From an uncultured Prevotellaceae bacterium (GTDB lineage Bacteria; Bacteroidota; Bacteroidia; Bacteroidales; Bacteroidaceae), in NCBI GenBank assembly GCA_900316475.1, contig ONDA01000009.1, forward strand, positions 42,970 through 106,969: 64,000 bases of DNA, read 5' to 3'. Of the stretch, positions 16,923 to 26,483 are shown piece by piece; the first letter of the stretch is position 1; every line of letters starts with the position of its first letter. The position numbers were made by a program, and so were the translations under genes. The notes under the pieces were generated by a model. That model did no database searches. It was not told the origin of the DNA and was given only the letters and a program-made list of their open reading frames with translations.

Positions 16923-18491
16923 ATGAAACTATATTCAGACGAGGAGCTGGCAGAGATTCTCGACCAGCCGATATTCCACCAGATCAGCGAGGCTGCCGAC
17001 CGACTCGGCGTTGAGTGCTATGTCGTCGGCGGCTATGTCCGTGACATCTTCCTTGAACGGCCCTCCAACGACATCGACGTCGTCGTCGTGGGTAGCGGCA
17101 TTGAGGTGGCTAAGGAACTGAAGCGTATGCTCGGCCGACGCGCCCACCTCTCGGTATTCAAGAATTTCGGAACGGCACAGGTGAAGTTTAAAGAGGAGAG
17201 AGGAGGTTCGAGAGAGGAGAGAGGAGAGAGGAGAGAGGAGAGAGTCGTGGAGAGAGAAGTCGAATTCGTCGGCGCCCGCAGGGAGAGCTACAGCCACGAC
17301 TCGCGCAAGCCCATCGTCGAAGACGGCACGTTGGAGGACGACCAGAACCGCCGCGACTTCACCATCAACGCCATGGCCATCTGCCTGAACAGCGACCGCT
17401 TCGGCGAACTCGTCGACCCGTTCAACGGCCTGGCCGACCTCGAGGACGGCATCATCGCCACACCCTTAGATCCGGGCATCACCTTCAGCGACGACCCGCT
17501 GCGCATGATGCGCTGCATACGCTTCGCCACACAGCTGAACTTCCAGATAGAGGACGAGACCTTCGAGGCCCTGGAGCGCATGGCCGACCGCATCAAGATT
17601 GTCAGTGGCGAGCGCATAGAGGTGGAGCTGAACAAGATTATCATGTCGCCCCACCCCAGCAAGGGCTTCATCGACCTGCAGCGCTCCGGTCTGCTGAACA
17701 TCATCCTACCCGAACTCTCCGCCCTCGACATCGTGGAACAGAAAAACGGACGGGCACACAAGAACAATTTCTATCATACACTCGAAGTGCTGGAGAATGT
17801 CACAGCCCCCCCTTCGTCCCCCGAGGGGGACACAAATGTCCTGCATGGTAATGAAGCCCCCTCGGGGGCCGTAGGGGGGGCTTTGTGGCTTCGTTGGGCC
17901 GCCCTACTCCACGACATTGGTAAGACGCGGTCGAAGCGGTGGGAGCCGGCGGTGGGCTGGACCTTCCATAACCATAACTATATCGGGGCGAAGATGGTGC
18001 CCGACATCTTCCGGCGGCTGAAGCTGCCGATGGGCGCCGAGATGAGGTATGTGCAGAAGCTCGTCGACCTGCACATGCGACCACAGGCCATTGCCGACAA
18101 CGAGGTGACCGACAGTGCCGTCAGGCGGTTGCTGAACGATGCCGGCGACGACATCGACGACCTCATGACGCTCTGCGAGGCGGACATCACCAGCAAGAAC
18201 GAGGTGAAAAAGAAGATGTTCCTCGAGAACTTCCGTATAGTGCGCGAGAAACTGACGGACCTGAAGGAGAAGGATTACAAACGACTGCTGCAGCCCGTCA
18301 TCGACGGCAACGAGATCATGGCGCTCTTCAACCTGAAGCCGAGCCGCGAGGTGGGCACACTGAAACAGACTCTCAAAGACGCCGTCCTCGACAACAAGGT
18401 GGAGAACGAGCGCGAACCCCTCATGCAGCTGCTGATAGAGAAGGCCCGCGAGATGGGGCTGATTAGAAAAAATAATGAGAGTTTATTTTGA
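16923..18491 (+). CDS. cca: CCA tRNA nucleotidyltransferase / poly(A) polymerase family with HD domain
   Basis: Adds or repairs the 3' CCA of tRNAs. The start is ATG 16923, just after the promoter (522 residues). The head domain shows YVVGGYVRDIFLERPSNDIDVVVVG with the DxD metal site. Then come the neck motif DGTLEDDQNRRDFTINAMA and an HD domain (HTLEVLEN and LLHDIGKTRSKRW). Two unusual insertions break the family pattern but keep the frame: a charged, Arg/Glu-rich stretch (residues about 90-112) and a Pro/Gly/Ala-rich stretch (about 294-320) that splits the start of the HD domain. The latter is a repeat shared with dnaE. Confidence 0.95.
   Translation: MKLYSDEELAEILDQPIFHQISEAADRLGVECYVVGGYVRDIFLERPSNDIDVVVVGSGIEVAKELKRMLGRRAHLSVFKNFGTAQVKFKEERGGSREERGERREERVVEREVEFVGARRESYSHDSRKPIVEDGTLEDDQNRRDFTINAMAICLNSDRFGELVDPFNGLADLEDGIIATPLDPGITFSDDPLRMMRCIRFATQLNFQIEDETFEALERMADRIKIVSGERIEVELNKIIMSPHPSKGFIDLQRSGLLNIILPELSALDIVEQKNGRAHKNNFYHTLEVLENVTAPPSSPEGDTNVLHGNEAPSGAVGGALWLRWAALLHDIGKTRSKRWEPAVGWTFHNHNYIGAKMVPDIFRRLKLPMGAEMRYVQKLVDLHMRPQAIADNEVTDSAVRRLLNDAGDDIDDLMTLCEADITSKNEVKKKMFLENFRIVREKLTDLKEKDYKRLLQPVIDGNEIMALFNLKPSREVGTLKQTLKDAVLDNKVENEREPLMQLLIEKAREMGLIRKNNESLF
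17191..17259 (+). repeat. Purine microsatellite-like insertion (gagagagga units) within cca
   Basis: Repeated gagagagga units encode alternating Arg and Glu (REERGERREER) between KFK and EVEFVGAR, which are normally almost contiguous in this family. The frame is kept. Confidence 0.7.
17804..17882 (+). repeat. In-frame palindromic repeat D inside cca
   Basis: Two inverted GC-rich arms (17804-17830 and 17855-17882) flank a 24-base centre. The encoded peptide has the pattern APPxxPEG...EAPSGAVGGA. The same arms and the same reading frame recur in dnaE at 29377-29458. Confidence 0.85.
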
Positions 18492-18535
18492 AACGAGTTG
18501 CCCTTGTACACACGACGAATTGTAGAAAAGAAAAG

Positions 18536-18929
18536 TTGGTGACACCTCTTACACCTGACACTTAACTACCTGAAAATCAGTGGCCGTTTTTGAGAGCTAA
18601 GTCGCACCTGCAGTCGCACCAAAGGTAACACCAGGGCGCTCGGCGACGCAAGGAGACGCATTCTTTGCAAGCAAAGCGTCGCAAGCGCCGAGCGGCCAAG
18701 AAAAAGGCAAGAATAGTGGCAGGCCGTGAAACATTTACGAGAGGCCGTGAGATTTTTCTGTAAGGCCGTGAAATTTTTGCGAGAGGCCGCGAAATTTTCG
18801 GCTTTGTCGTGAAACATTTTGGGAATGGTTGGTGCGCCACTTGGTGTGGGCATTGGTGCGACCATTGGTGCGGGCAAAATCTTTGCTAACCTGCTGATAA
18901 TCAGCTTTGGTGTTAGAGGTGTCACCACA
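18536..18929. repeat. Nested palindromic noncoding element, copy 1
   Basis: It lies in a gene-free stretch between cca and the PAP2 gene (18492-19179). Outer inverted arms (18536-18560 and 18907-18929) carry GGTGACACC...GGTGTCACC. Inside are 12-bp gtcgcacc-type repeats on the left and their reverse complements (ttggtgcg units, 18835-18878) on the right. The centre is five 21-bp units (about 18720-18825), most containing ccgtgaaa. An extra GC-rich hairpin (18635-18695) is present only in this copy. A matching element is at 48286-48667. The rest of 18492-19179 shows no gene. Confidence 0.8.
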
Positions 18930-19148
18930 CTGCAACCCTCCATATACGCGCGCACGTGTACAATTGGTAAATTCACAATTGATAATTAACAAAGATTTTA
19001 AGATTTAAAAGATTTTGAGCCGACAGGCGAGCAAGAAAACGATACGCCGTCCTTTATTTGGGGGGAAAAACAAGAGTCTTATTCCTGTCAAATTGGACAA
19101 ATATTACAAAAAAAAGGCTGAAAGCATTAATATATCGAAAAAAATCTG

Positions 19149-19156
19149 TAACTTTG
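19149..19156 (+). promoter_or_regulatory. -7 box of PAP2 gene
   Basis: TAACTTTG, 24 bases before the start codon. No convincing -33 box. Confidence 0.5.
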
Positions 19157-19179
19157 CAAACGAAATGGATTAAAATATT

Positions 19180-20931
19180 ATGTCTATGAAGAGATTATTC
19201 TTATTTGCCATGATGTGCGCAACGACAACATTATGGGCGACAGCCGGTAACACCATCGACACGGAACCGCTGAAACTGGTTACTCCGGAGATGACTCCGC
19301 AGCTGGTGAAGATCAACGACAACCCCTTTGCACGGACAGTGAGCTACAACCCGACGGAGACAGAGAGGAGTTTCGGCGACTTCGACTTCTTCAAGACGAA
19401 GACCAATCCCGACGTGAAGCCCTTCAAGGTGATGGACGACCTGACGTTCGTCGGCGTTCCCCTGTTTATTGCCGGATGGGTCATCAAGAGCGAGAAGAAC
19501 AACTTCAAACAGGACTCCAAGACGAAGTCCAGTCTGCTGACCAATTTCAAGACGGGTATCGACGACTACACACAATATTTCGGTCCGGCTCTAACTGTAG
19601 GCTTGAAATTAGGTGGCTACGAAGGCCGCAGCGACTGGCCCCGCCTGCTGGCCAGTGCCGCCATGTCGTACGGTATCATGGCGGGCTTCGTCAACGGCAT
19701 CAAGTACACCGCCAAGGAGATGCGCCCCGACGGCTCTTCGGCCAACTCCTGGCCTTCGGGCCATACGGCCACCTCGTTTGTGGGTGCCACCTTATTACAT
19801 AAGGAGTACGGTCTGACACGTTCGCCATGGTTCTCGGTAGCCGGTTACGGTGTGGCCACGGCAACGGGTGTGATGCGTATCCTGAACAACCGCCACTGGA
19901 TCAGCGACGTGATGTCGGGCGCCGGCATCGGTATCATGTCTACCGAGCTGGGCTATGCCCTGAGCGACGTGCTCTTCAAGGGCAAGGGATTGTTGCGCAA
20001 CGATCTGGAATCAAACTCAGAGATTCCCTCGTTCTTCAGCATTTCCATGGGCGTTAGCTTAGGTCTCAAGGACTTGTCGTTCCCTATGGGCAGTCTCGTT
20101 AATCACTCGGAGGAGGAAATTGAAAGCGACGACACCTTCACGGTGGATTTCCAAACGGGCACAGCGGTAGACGCCGAAGGTGCCTACTTCTTCAACAAAT
20201 ATGTTGGTATCGGTGGCCGTCTGCGCGTCAGAGCCATGACCGCCAATAATTGGAACGACTTTGTGGAGATGGGTAAGAGCGACCGTAAAGAAGTGAGCCA
20301 GAACATCATCGATATCGTTGACGCAAGCTCTTACATCAGCCGCGAACAAATCACCCGTGAAATGAGCGACATCGTTACCGATGAGTCCTACACGATTGAG
20401 AGCGATCACCTGACGGAGTTCTCAGCCAACGTGGGTATATATTTCAACATTCCCCTGAGCAGCCGTTTCGCCCTGGGCACCAAAGCCCTCATCGGCAGAA
20501 CTATGACGCAGGAACTGGACATTAACGCCCACTATATTGGACAACAGAAAGAGGCCAACTACACCTTGACTATAAACGACGGCAACGCCACGGATTTGGA
20601 GATCACCAACTTCAGCTCCAGCGGAAAGACCTATGACGTGTCCTGGGACTACATGACCATGGGCGGCAACAACTCGACGAACTTCGGCACCGGTCTGTCG
20701 CTGACATACCGCTATAAGTCCAACTTCTCGTGGAAGGTGTTTGTCGACTACGACTACTCGGAAAAGACATTCACTTTGGAGTACGACCCTCTGCACTTCA
20801 CTAAAGTAGCCACCCCCAATCTAGCTAATCTCGTTACTATCATTGGATTCGAAGTGAATCCCTATCGGTTTGAAGTCAAGAAGAACGTAAACCTCTTCAC
20901 CATCGGCGGTTCGTTTGCTATCACGTTCTAA
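19180..20931 (+). CDS. PAP2-family phosphatase with C-terminal barrel-like domain
   Basis: PAP2 enzymes dephosphorylate lipid pyrophosphates or related substrates. The 583-residue protein has a signal peptide (MSMKRLFLFAMMCATTTLWA). The three PAP2 motifs are KYTAKEMRPDG (about residue 173), SWPSGHTATSF (about 190) and RILNNRHWISDVMSG (about 232). The C-terminal half (from about 290) alternates short amphipathic strands (AVDAEGAYFFNKYVGIGGRL, GTGLSLTYRYKSNFSWKV) and ends in Phe (GSFAITF), like an outer membrane beta-barrel. This fused layout is known in Bacteroidales. A second in-frame ATG lies two codons later. Confidence 0.88.
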   Translation: MSMKRLFLFAMMCATTTLWATAGNTIDTEPLKLVTPEMTPQLVKINDNPFARTVSYNPTETERSFGDFDFFKTKTNPDVKPFKVMDDLTFVGVPLFIAGWVIKSEKNNFKQDSKTKSSLLTNFKTGIDDYTQYFGPALTVGLKLGGYEGRSDWPRLLASAAMSYGIMAGFVNGIKYTAKEMRPDGSSANSWPSGHTATSFVGATLLHKEYGLTRSPWFSVAGYGVATATGVMRILNNRHWISDVMSGAGIGIMSTELGYALSDVLFKGKGLLRNDLESNSEIPSFFSISMGVSLGLKDLSFPMGSLVNHSEEEIESDDTFTVDFQTGTAVDAEGAYFFNKYVGIGGRLRVRAMTANNWNDFVEMGKSDRKEVSQNIIDIVDASSYISREQITREMSDIVTDESYTIESDHLTEFSANVGIYFNIPLSSRFALGTKALIGRTMTQELDINAHYIGQQKEANYTLTINDGNATDLEITNFSSSGKTYDVSWDYMTMGGNNSTNFGTGLSLTYRYKSNFSWKVFVDYDYSEKTFTLEYDPLHFTKVATPNLANLVTIIGFEVNPYRFEVKKNVNLFTIGGSFAITF

Positions 20932-20948
20932 AATCAATTTTTCCACTT

Positions 20949-21404
20949 ATGAAACTACATCACATCCCCTTTCTCCTGATTATTTTGATGCAGACCGCCT
21001 GCCAGGATGCCAAGCAACAGGAGGCAGCGAGGATGCTGGACCGGGCAGGACAGCTGTTCGACGAGCAGCGCTACGACCGCGCCCTCATCGTCATCGACTC
21101 GCTGCGCAAGACATATCCCGGAGCCATCGAGACCCGCAAGCAGGCCCTGCGGCTGCAACAGAACATCGAACTGAAACGGTCGCAGGAGGAGCTGTCGAGG
21201 GTCGACAGTATGCTGCAAGCCGTGAAGCACGACTACGAATACCAGAAGCAGAAAGTGGAGAAAGACAAGCAGGAACTGCGCGCCACACCCGAAGAACTGA
21301 CCATGCTGACGAAGACGCGCGTGCGGCGCGACTCGCTGCAGACGCGCTTCGACGTGCTTTGCGCCAAAATCCGCTATATCCACAAAAAGCAGAAAGAACA
21401 ATAA
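20949..21404 (+). CDS. Coiled-coil lipoprotein, function unknown
   Basis: A 151-residue protein with a short signal sequence and lipobox (LMQTAC), then a mostly helical, charged region. The start resembles a single TPR-like hairpin (AARMLDRAGQLFDEQRYDRALIVIDSLRKTYP). A coiled coil follows (about residues 70-105), then a basic C-terminus. It starts 17 bases after the PAP2 stop, probably in one transcript. No family recognised. Confidence 0.85.
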   Translation: MKLHHIPFLLIILMQTACQDAKQQEAARMLDRAGQLFDEQRYDRALIVIDSLRKTYPGAIETRKQALRLQQNIELKRSQEELSRVDSMLQAVKHDYEYQKQKVEKDKQELRATPEELTMLTKTRVRRDSLQTRFDVLCAKIRYIHKKQKEQ

Positions 21405-21444
21405 AAAATTCTGTATTAAGATTTAAGATTTAAGATTTTTTCTG

Positions 21445-21452
21445 TAACTTTG
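21445..21452 (+). promoter_or_regulatory. -7 box of DUF1599 gene
   Basis: TAACTTTG, 9 bases before ATG 21462; preceded by a short aagattt direct repeat (21418-21440). Confidence 0.55.
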
Positions 21453-21461
21453 CACCCTGAT

Positions 21462-22019
21462 ATGGATAAGTTCGAAGAAACAAACACTCAGTTTGAGCAG
21501 GCTATTGCCGAATGCCGCGCACTCTTCGAGAAGAAACTGCACGACTACAGGGCGTCGTGGCGCATCCTGCGCCCCACGGCCCTGACCGACCAGCTCTTCA
21601 TCAAAGCCAAGCGCATACGCTCGCTGGAGGTGAAGAAGGAGAGCCTCGTCGGCGAAGGCATACGCCCAGAGTTCATAGGGCTCATCAACTACGGCATCGT
21701 CGGACTGATACAGTTGGAGCGCGGCTTTGCCGACACCGTCGACATCGGCAACGACGAGGCGCTACGGCTGTACGACCGCTATGCCCGTGAGGCCCTGGAA
21801 CTGATGAAGCGCAAGAACCACGACTACGACGAGGCGTGGCGGTCGATGCGCGTCAGCTCGTACACCGACCTCATCCTGACCAAGATAGAGCGTATCAAGG
21901 AGATGGAGGACTTAGAGCTGAGGAGCGACAAGCCCGTGGTGAGCGAAGGCATCGACGCTAACTACATGGACATCATCAACTATGCTGTCTTCGGTGTCAT
22001 CAAGCTGAGTGAAGAGTGA
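21462..22019 (+). CDS. DUF1599 family protein
   Basis: A 185-residue protein made of two copies of the same motif: KKLHDYRASWRILRPTALTDQ (about residues 28-48) and KNHDYDEAWRSMRVSSYTDL (about 118-138). Each is followed by KIERIK / KAKRIR and an INYGIVG / INYAVFG helix. This is the DUF1599 family of Bacteroidota, related to nucleotide-modification-associated domains. The role is unknown. The start is set at ATG 21462 because the promoter covers the preceding codons. It overlaps the next gene by 4 bases. Confidence 0.9.
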   Translation: MDKFEETNTQFEQAIAECRALFEKKLHDYRASWRILRPTALTDQLFIKAKRIRSLEVKKESLVGEGIRPEFIGLINYGIVGLIQLERGFADTVDIGNDEALRLYDRYAREALELMKRKNHDYDEAWRSMRVSSYTDLILTKIERIKEMEDLELRSDKPVVSEGIDANYMDIINYAVFGVIKLSEE

Positions 22020-23203
22020 AGAAACTGATTGTAAACATCTGCCGGATAATGCTGGCCACGACGTTTATCCTCTCAGGATTTGTCAAGGCCGTAGACCCGT
22101 TAGGCACACAATATAAGATTGACGACTATCTCGGAGCCATGCACCTGGGCGGGATGCTGCCCGGCATAGCCTCGCTTGGAGCAAGCGTCGTCTTAGCGGC
22201 AGTGGAGTTCTGCCTCGGCATCTTCCTGCTGTTTGCGATTCAGCGGCGGCTGACATCGAGATGTATCTTACTGATGATGGTGGTGATGACACCTCTGACA
22301 CTCTGGCTGGCACTGGCCAACCCCATCAGCGACTGCGGCTGCTTCGGCGACGCCATCGTGCTCACCAACTGGCAAACCTTCGGGAAGAACATCGTGCTGC
22401 TGGCGAGCGCCGCCATCGTGGCATGGTGGCCCCAGGAGATGTTCCGCTTCGTCAGCCGGTCGAACCAGTGGATAGTCATCAACTACTCCATTGTGTTCAT
22501 TGCCATGATGGCACTGTGGAGTCTCTACTACCTGCCACCGTTCGACTTCCGCCCCTACCACATCGGCACCAACCTGCGACAGCAGTGGCAGCGGACGATG
22601 GAGGGTGAAGACCTGCCCTACGCAGACTTCTTCATAGAGAGCGGCGACGGCGACATCACGGAGCAGGTGCTGGCCGACACAGGCTACACGTTCCTGCTCG
22701 TCTCGCCCTATCTGGAACAGGCCGACGACTCACGCCTCGACCTGATTAACCAGCTCTACGAATACACGCAGGAGCACGACTACGTCTTCTACTGTCTGAC
22801 GGCAAGCTCGGCCAAGCAGGTGAGAGTATGGCGCGACATCACAGGCGCCGAATACCCATTCTGCCAGACCGACGGCACGACGCTGAAGACCGTCATCCGC
22901 AGCAACCCCGGTCTGCTACTGGTGAAGGACGGCGTCATCATTCGCAAATGGAGCCACAACAACCTGCCCGAACTGAGTGAGGCAGAAACCACGCTGCCCC
23001 TGGAGCAGCTGGAGATAGGGAAACTGCCGACCGACGGTCCGGCACGGAAAATAGCCACCATACTACTGTGGTTCGTGCTGCCCCTGGCTCTGCTGACGAT
23101 GGCCGACCGCCTATGGATGTGGACACACTGGCTAAGGCGCCGCAAAAAGACCACCACCGAAGATAATTTAACCCCAAAAAATAAAAACAGTAAAGAAAAA
23201 TGA
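22016..23203 (+). CDS. BT_3928-like DoxX/MauE family membrane protein
   Basis: The start is GTG at 22016, overlapping the DUF1599 stop. The 395-residue protein opens with a four-helix DoxX/MauE-type membrane domain ([23 protein letters not shown], then [15 protein letters not shown] with a CGCFG motif seen in MauE-like electron-transfer proteins). Then comes a soluble thioredoxin-like part (about residues 190-330: [25 protein letters not shown]) and a C-terminal membrane helix. The likely role is redox or disulfide chemistry in the envelope, by inference. It overlaps tpiA by 4 bases; this pairing recurs in Bacteroidales. Confidence 0.86.
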   Translation: MKKLIVNICRIMLATTFILSGFVKAVDPLGTQYKIDDYLGAMHLGGMLPGIASLGASVVLAAVEFCLGIFLLFAIQRRLTSRCILLMMVVMTPLTLWLALANPISDCGCFGDAIVLTNWQTFGKNIVLLASAAIVAWWPQEMFRFVSRSNQWIVINYSIVFIAMMALWSLYYLPPFDFRPYHIGTNLRQQWQRTMEGEDLPYADFFIESGDGDITEQVLADTGYTFLLVSPYLEQADDSRLDLINQLYEYTQEHDYVFYCLTASSAKQVRVWRDITGAEYPFCQTDGTTLKTVIRSNPGLLLVKDGVIIRKWSHNNLPELSEAETTLPLEQLEIGKLPTDGPARKIATILLWFVLPLALLTMADRLWMWTHWLRRRKKTTTEDNLTPKNKNSKEK

Positions 23204-23961
23204 GAAAGAAAATTGTTGCAGGAAACTGGAAGATGAACATGAATCTCCAGGACGGTATTGCTCTCGCAAAGGAGCTGAACGAAACACTGAAGGCTGACAA
23301 GCCCAACTGCGGTGTGGTCATCTGCACACCGTTCATCCACCTCGCCTCTATCGCACAGTTCCTCGACCAGGACATCATCGGTCTGGGTGCTGAGAACTGC
23401 GCCGACAAGGAGAAGGGTGCCTTCACCGGTGAGGTGAGCGCCGAGATGGTGAAGTCGACGGGCGCACAGTATGTCATCCTCGGCCACAGCGAGCGTCGTG
23501 AGTACTACAAGGAGACCCCGGAAATCCTCAAGGAGAAGGTGCTGCTGGCACAGAAGAACGACCTGAAGGTAATCTTCTGCATCGGCGAGTCGCTCGAAGA
23601 GCGCGAGGCCGGCAAGCAGAACGAGGTGGTGAAGGCCGAGCTCGAGGGCAGCGTCTTCAACCTCAGCGAAGAGGACTTCCGCAAGATTGTCATCGCCTAC
23701 GAGCCCATCTGGGCCATCGGTACCGGCAAGACCGCTACCGCCGAGCAGGCTGAGGAGATCCACGCCTACATCCGCTCTATCATTGCCGAGAAGTACGGCC
23801 AGGCTGTTGCCGACGACACCACCATCCTCTACGGTGGCTCGTGCAAGGCCTCGAACGCTCCCGAGCTGTTTGCCAAGCCCGACATCGATGGTGGTCTCAT
23901 CGGCGGTGCCTCGCTGAAGGCTGCCGATTTCAAGGGTATTATCGACGCCTGGAAGAAATAA
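23200..23961 (+). CDS. tpiA: Triosephosphate isomerase
   Basis: Interconverts dihydroxyacetone phosphate and glyceraldehyde 3-phosphate. The 253-residue protein shows AGNWKMNMN (catalytic Lys 11), [10 protein letters not shown] (catalytic His, about residue 95), [15 protein letters not shown] (catalytic Glu, about 168) and the phosphate-gripping [10 protein letters not shown]. The phosphate loop near the end reads LIGGASL. It is coupled to the upstream DoxX-like gene. Confidence 0.98.
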   Translation: MRKKIVAGNWKMNMNLQDGIALAKELNETLKADKPNCGVVICTPFIHLASIAQFLDQDIIGLGAENCADKEKGAFTGEVSAEMVKSTGAQYVILGHSERREYYKETPEILKEKVLLAQKNDLKVIFCIGESLEEREAGKQNEVVKAELEGSVFNLSEEDFRKIVIAYEPIWAIGTGKTATAEQAEEIHAYIRSIIAEKYGQAVADDTTILYGGSCKASNAPELFAKPDIDGGLIGGASLKAADFKGIIDAWKK

Positions 23962-23965
23962 GCTG

Positions 23966-24547
23966 ATGAGACGTCTTGTCACTATCGTCATACTGTGTGC
24001 CGGCTGTGTGCTAACAGCCGGTGCACAGTCCTTTACCCAGCGTCTGCAGCAGAAGACGCAGGCTGGACAAGGTACAGTGACCGTGAGCCACGACAAGGCC
24101 ATCGACGACCTGGTAAACGGACAGGCTGCCAGCCAGCAGGACCACGAGAGCCAGGAGAAACAGGACAAACCAGAGTCGCCAGCCCAGAAAAAGCCCGAGA
24201 CGCCCCCCAAAGACGAGCGCCACGACACCACGACCGACAGCGTGACGGTAGACAGCCGCCGCAAGGTGCTACGTGGTGGCGTCAAGATCAACGGCTACCG
24301 CGTGCAGGCCTTCGCCGGCGGCAACCAGCGCAAGGACCGCAAGAAGGCTGAGCAGGTTGGCAACACCATCAAGGCTCACTACCCTGACACCCCAATCTAC
24401 GTACACTTCTATTCTCCACGATGGATTTGTCGCGTAGGTAACTTCCGTACCTATGAGGAGGCTCACGAGATGCTGAGAAACATCCGTAACCTGGGCATCA
24501 GCGGCGCCTCTATCGTCAAAGGAAAAATAATCGTACCATCATACTAA
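23966..24547 (+). CDS. SPOR domain protein
   Basis: A 193-residue exported protein. It has a signal peptide (MRRLVTIVILCAGCVLTAGA), a charged low-complexity linker rich in Gln, Glu and Lys (about residues 45-90), and a C-terminal SPOR domain (GYRVQAFAGGNQRKDRKKAE to GNFRTYEEAHEMLRNIR). SPOR domains bind denuded septal peptidoglycan, so a division-site role is likely. It starts 4 bases after tpiA and is followed directly by folE. Confidence 0.92.
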   Translation: MRRLVTIVILCAGCVLTAGAQSFTQRLQQKTQAGQGTVTVSHDKAIDDLVNGQAASQQDHESQEKQDKPESPAQKKPETPPKDERHDTTTDSVTVDSRRKVLRGGVKINGYRVQAFAGGNQRKDRKKAEQVGNTIKAHYPDTPIYVHFYSPRWICRVGNFRTYEEAHEMLRNIRNLGISGASIVKGKIIVPSY

Positions 24548-25129
24548 ATGTATCCAGAAAACGAAACCTTCCGCGAGGGGCTTGACCAGCTTGCGGAACA
24601 CTACAAGGACATCATCACCCTGTTAGGCGAAGACCCCGAGCGCGACGGACTGCAGAAGACGCCCATGCGTGTGGCCAAAGCCATGCAGGTGCTGACGAGA
24701 GGCTACGAGATGGACGCCCACAAGGTGCTCACCGACGCACTGTTCAAGGAGGACTACTCACAGATGGTCATCGTGAAGGACATCGACTTCTTCTCGCTCT
24801 GCGAGCACCATATGCTGCCCTTCTACGGCAAGGTCCACGTGGCCTATATCCCTAACGGCTACATCACAGGGCTGTCGAAGATAGCCCGCGTGGTAGACAT
24901 ATACAGCCACCGCCTGCAGGTACAGGAGCGTATGACGCTGCAGATCAAGGAGTGTATCGAGCAGACGCTGCACCCGTTAGGCGTGATGGTGGTCGTCGAG
25001 GCCAAGCACATGTGTATGCAGATGCGCGGCGTAGAGAAGCAGAACAGCATCACCACCACGAGCGACTTCAGCGGCGCCTTCAACCAGGCCAAAACACGCC
25101 AGGAGTTCATGAACCTCATCTCACACTAA
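24548..25129 (+). CDS. folE: GTP cyclohydrolase I
   Basis: Converts GTP to dihydroneopterin triphosphate, the first step of folate synthesis. The 193-residue protein shows [14 protein letters not shown], the zinc motif [41 protein letters not shown] and the later [11 protein letters not shown] with the third zinc ligand Cys. The start ATG directly abuts the SPOR stop. Queuosine synthesis also uses this product, and queA is in the window. Confidence 0.98.
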   Translation: MYPENETFREGLDQLAEHYKDIITLLGEDPERDGLQKTPMRVAKAMQVLTRGYEMDAHKVLTDALFKEDYSQMVIVKDIDFFSLCEHHMLPFYGKVHVAYIPNGYITGLSKIARVVDIYSHRLQVQERMTLQIKECIEQTLHPLGVMVVVEAKHMCMQMRGVEKQNSITTTSDFSGAFNQAKTRQEFMNLISH

Positions 25130-25148
25130 TTAATTAATCGAAGACACT

Positions 25149-25706
25149 ATGCAACAGACAGACAGAGGAAACTACAAGACCAAGGAGTCAATGATAAGCC
25201 AGCTATGGCACAGTTGTTTTGGTAAGCTCATCGCCTTGGTGGGCATCATCATCGTACTGATGGCCATCGGCCACTTCACCATCCCCGACGAGGAGACGAT
25301 GATGGCCGAGATGGACGATAACATCAGGCAGTGCATCGAGTCGAACGACAGTATCAAGACCGACTGGATAGACGATGCCGTCAACAACGTGGGGTATATC
25401 TTCACGACGGCCGACAGCATACCCGACCAGGAGCTGATAGACAACTTCAACGAATGTAACGAACTGAAGTACTACCGCCACAGTTTCTATGCTACCACAC
25501 TTTTGCATAACAATTTCAAACCGGAGGGCATCCGTGCCGGCATCGGCATCTTCGGCATCGTCATCCCCACGGTGAACTTCAATGACTTCCTCTTCCGCAT
25601 CGGCCCCATGCACAGAGGCTACGAACAGAAAATCATTCAAAGCACCACTATTACCAACACCAACAACACCGAAGACTGGAGCAACAGCGCCGACTTAGGA
25701 TTGTAA
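25149..25706 (+). CDS. Single-span membrane protein, function unknown
   Basis: A 185-residue protein with a cytoplasmic N-tail, one strong membrane span ([19 protein letters not shown], residues about 28-46) and an acidic soluble part of about 130 residues. The soluble part includes [16 protein letters not shown] and a Gly/Ile-rich hydrophobic patch ([14 protein letters not shown]). No family recognised. It lies 19 bases after folE and before tsaE on the same strand. Confidence 0.75.
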   Translation: MQQTDRGNYKTKESMISQLWHSCFGKLIALVGIIIVLMAIGHFTIPDEETMMAEMDDNIRQCIESNDSIKTDWIDDAVNNVGYIFTTADSIPDQELIDNFNECNELKYYRHSFYATTLLHNNFKPEGIRAGIGIFGIVIPTVNFNDFLFRIGPMHRGYEQKIIQSTTITNTNNTEDWSNSADLGL

Positions 25707-25740
25707 GCCAGCATACCACAATGCTCCGAGGGAAAAAGTG

Positions 25741-26163
25741 ATGGAAATAAAAATTAAGGATATTGAAAGCATCGGCGAAGCTGCCCGTCAGTTTGTAAGC
25801 GAAATTGGCGACCGCCGCGTCTTCGCCTTCTACGGCAAGATGGGAGCAGGGAAGACCACGTTCATCAAGGCCGTCTGCGAGGCATTGGGCGTCGAGGACG
25901 TCATCACGTCGCCGACGTTCGCCATCGTCAACGAATACAGCATCCCTGCCGGTGGAGCGCTGGAAGGCGCCATCTACCACTTCGACTTCTACCGCATCAA
26001 GAAGTTGGAAGAAGTCTACGACATGGGGTACGAGGACTATTTCTACTCTGGCTCACTCTGCATGATAGAATGGCCGGAACTGATAGAAGAACTCCTGCCC
26101 GAGAATGCTGTCAAGGTGAGCATCGTCGAGCAGGAGGATGGTAGCAGGACGGTCGTGGCCTAA
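25741..26163 (+). CDS. tsaE: tRNA threonylcarbamoyladenosine biosynthesis ATPase TsaE
   Basis: The ATPase partner of TsaB/TsaD in t6A37 synthesis. About 140 residues. The P-loop is [16 protein letters not shown] (about residues 30-45), followed by [27 protein letters not shown] with the family DxYR motif, and [15 protein letters not shown] codon immediately precedes the chosen ATG, so the start could be one codon earlier. Confidence 0.95.
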   Translation: MEIKIKDIESIGEAARQFVSEIGDRRVFAFYGKMGAGKTTFIKAVCEALGVEDVITSPTFAIVNEYSIPAGGALEGAIYHFDFYRIKKLEEVYDMGYEDYFYSGSLCMIEWPELIEELLPENAVKVSIVEQEDGSRTVVA

Positions 26164-26480
26164 AGATTCTGTTCCTGAAAGTCCATATCGGCCTCGACGA
26201 CATAATAGACGTCGTCGGCACTGAACGTGCCAATCTTGTCGCGGTGAGCCTGTGCCGTCACAGCCTCAGCCACTTGTTGCAGGTCGATATCAACCTCGTC
26301 GGCCGTTGACTCCAGGATGCCACTGTCGTAATAGTAGTCAACAATGGCATCGATAAAGTAGTACAGGTCGTCGTCGCTGAAGGTCGCCTTCAGTTCCTGC
26401 GGCAACCGCTCACGGATAAATTCTATCTCACGGCGGTTCTCCTCTTCGTCCATGCGAAGCTCGTCTTCGAAATTAGGCAT
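26160..26480 (-). CDS. Small acidic protein, function unknown
   Basis: A strongly acidic 106-residue protein ([20 protein letters not shown]) without signal or membrane segment. It holds two similar helical stretches, [20 protein letters not shown] and [17 protein letters not shown]. It lies 3 bases downstream of trxA and converges with tsaE, overlapping its stop region. It is probably cotranscribed with trxA; no family recognised. Confidence 0.8.
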   Translation of the reverse strand: MPNFEDELRMDEEENRREIEFIRERLPQELKATFSDDDLYYFIDAIVDYYYDSGILESTADEVDIDLQQVAEAVTAQAHRDKIGTFSADDVYYVVEADMDFQEQNL

Positions 26481-26483
26481 GGC

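Noticed and set aside
17171-17265. Purine repeat as a possible CRISPR or minisatellite array
   Set aside because: Units are too short and lack spacers; it is part of an intact cca frame.
18566-18976. Short minus-strand frames with 7-residue periodic peptides (for example SRPLAKI-like units)
   Set aside because: The periodicity comes from the 21-bp DNA units of the noncoding element; the matching element at 48286-48667 does not preserve the peptide.
23966-25129. Riboswitch ahead of folE
   Set aside because: folE directly abuts the SPOR gene stop, leaving no room for a leader.
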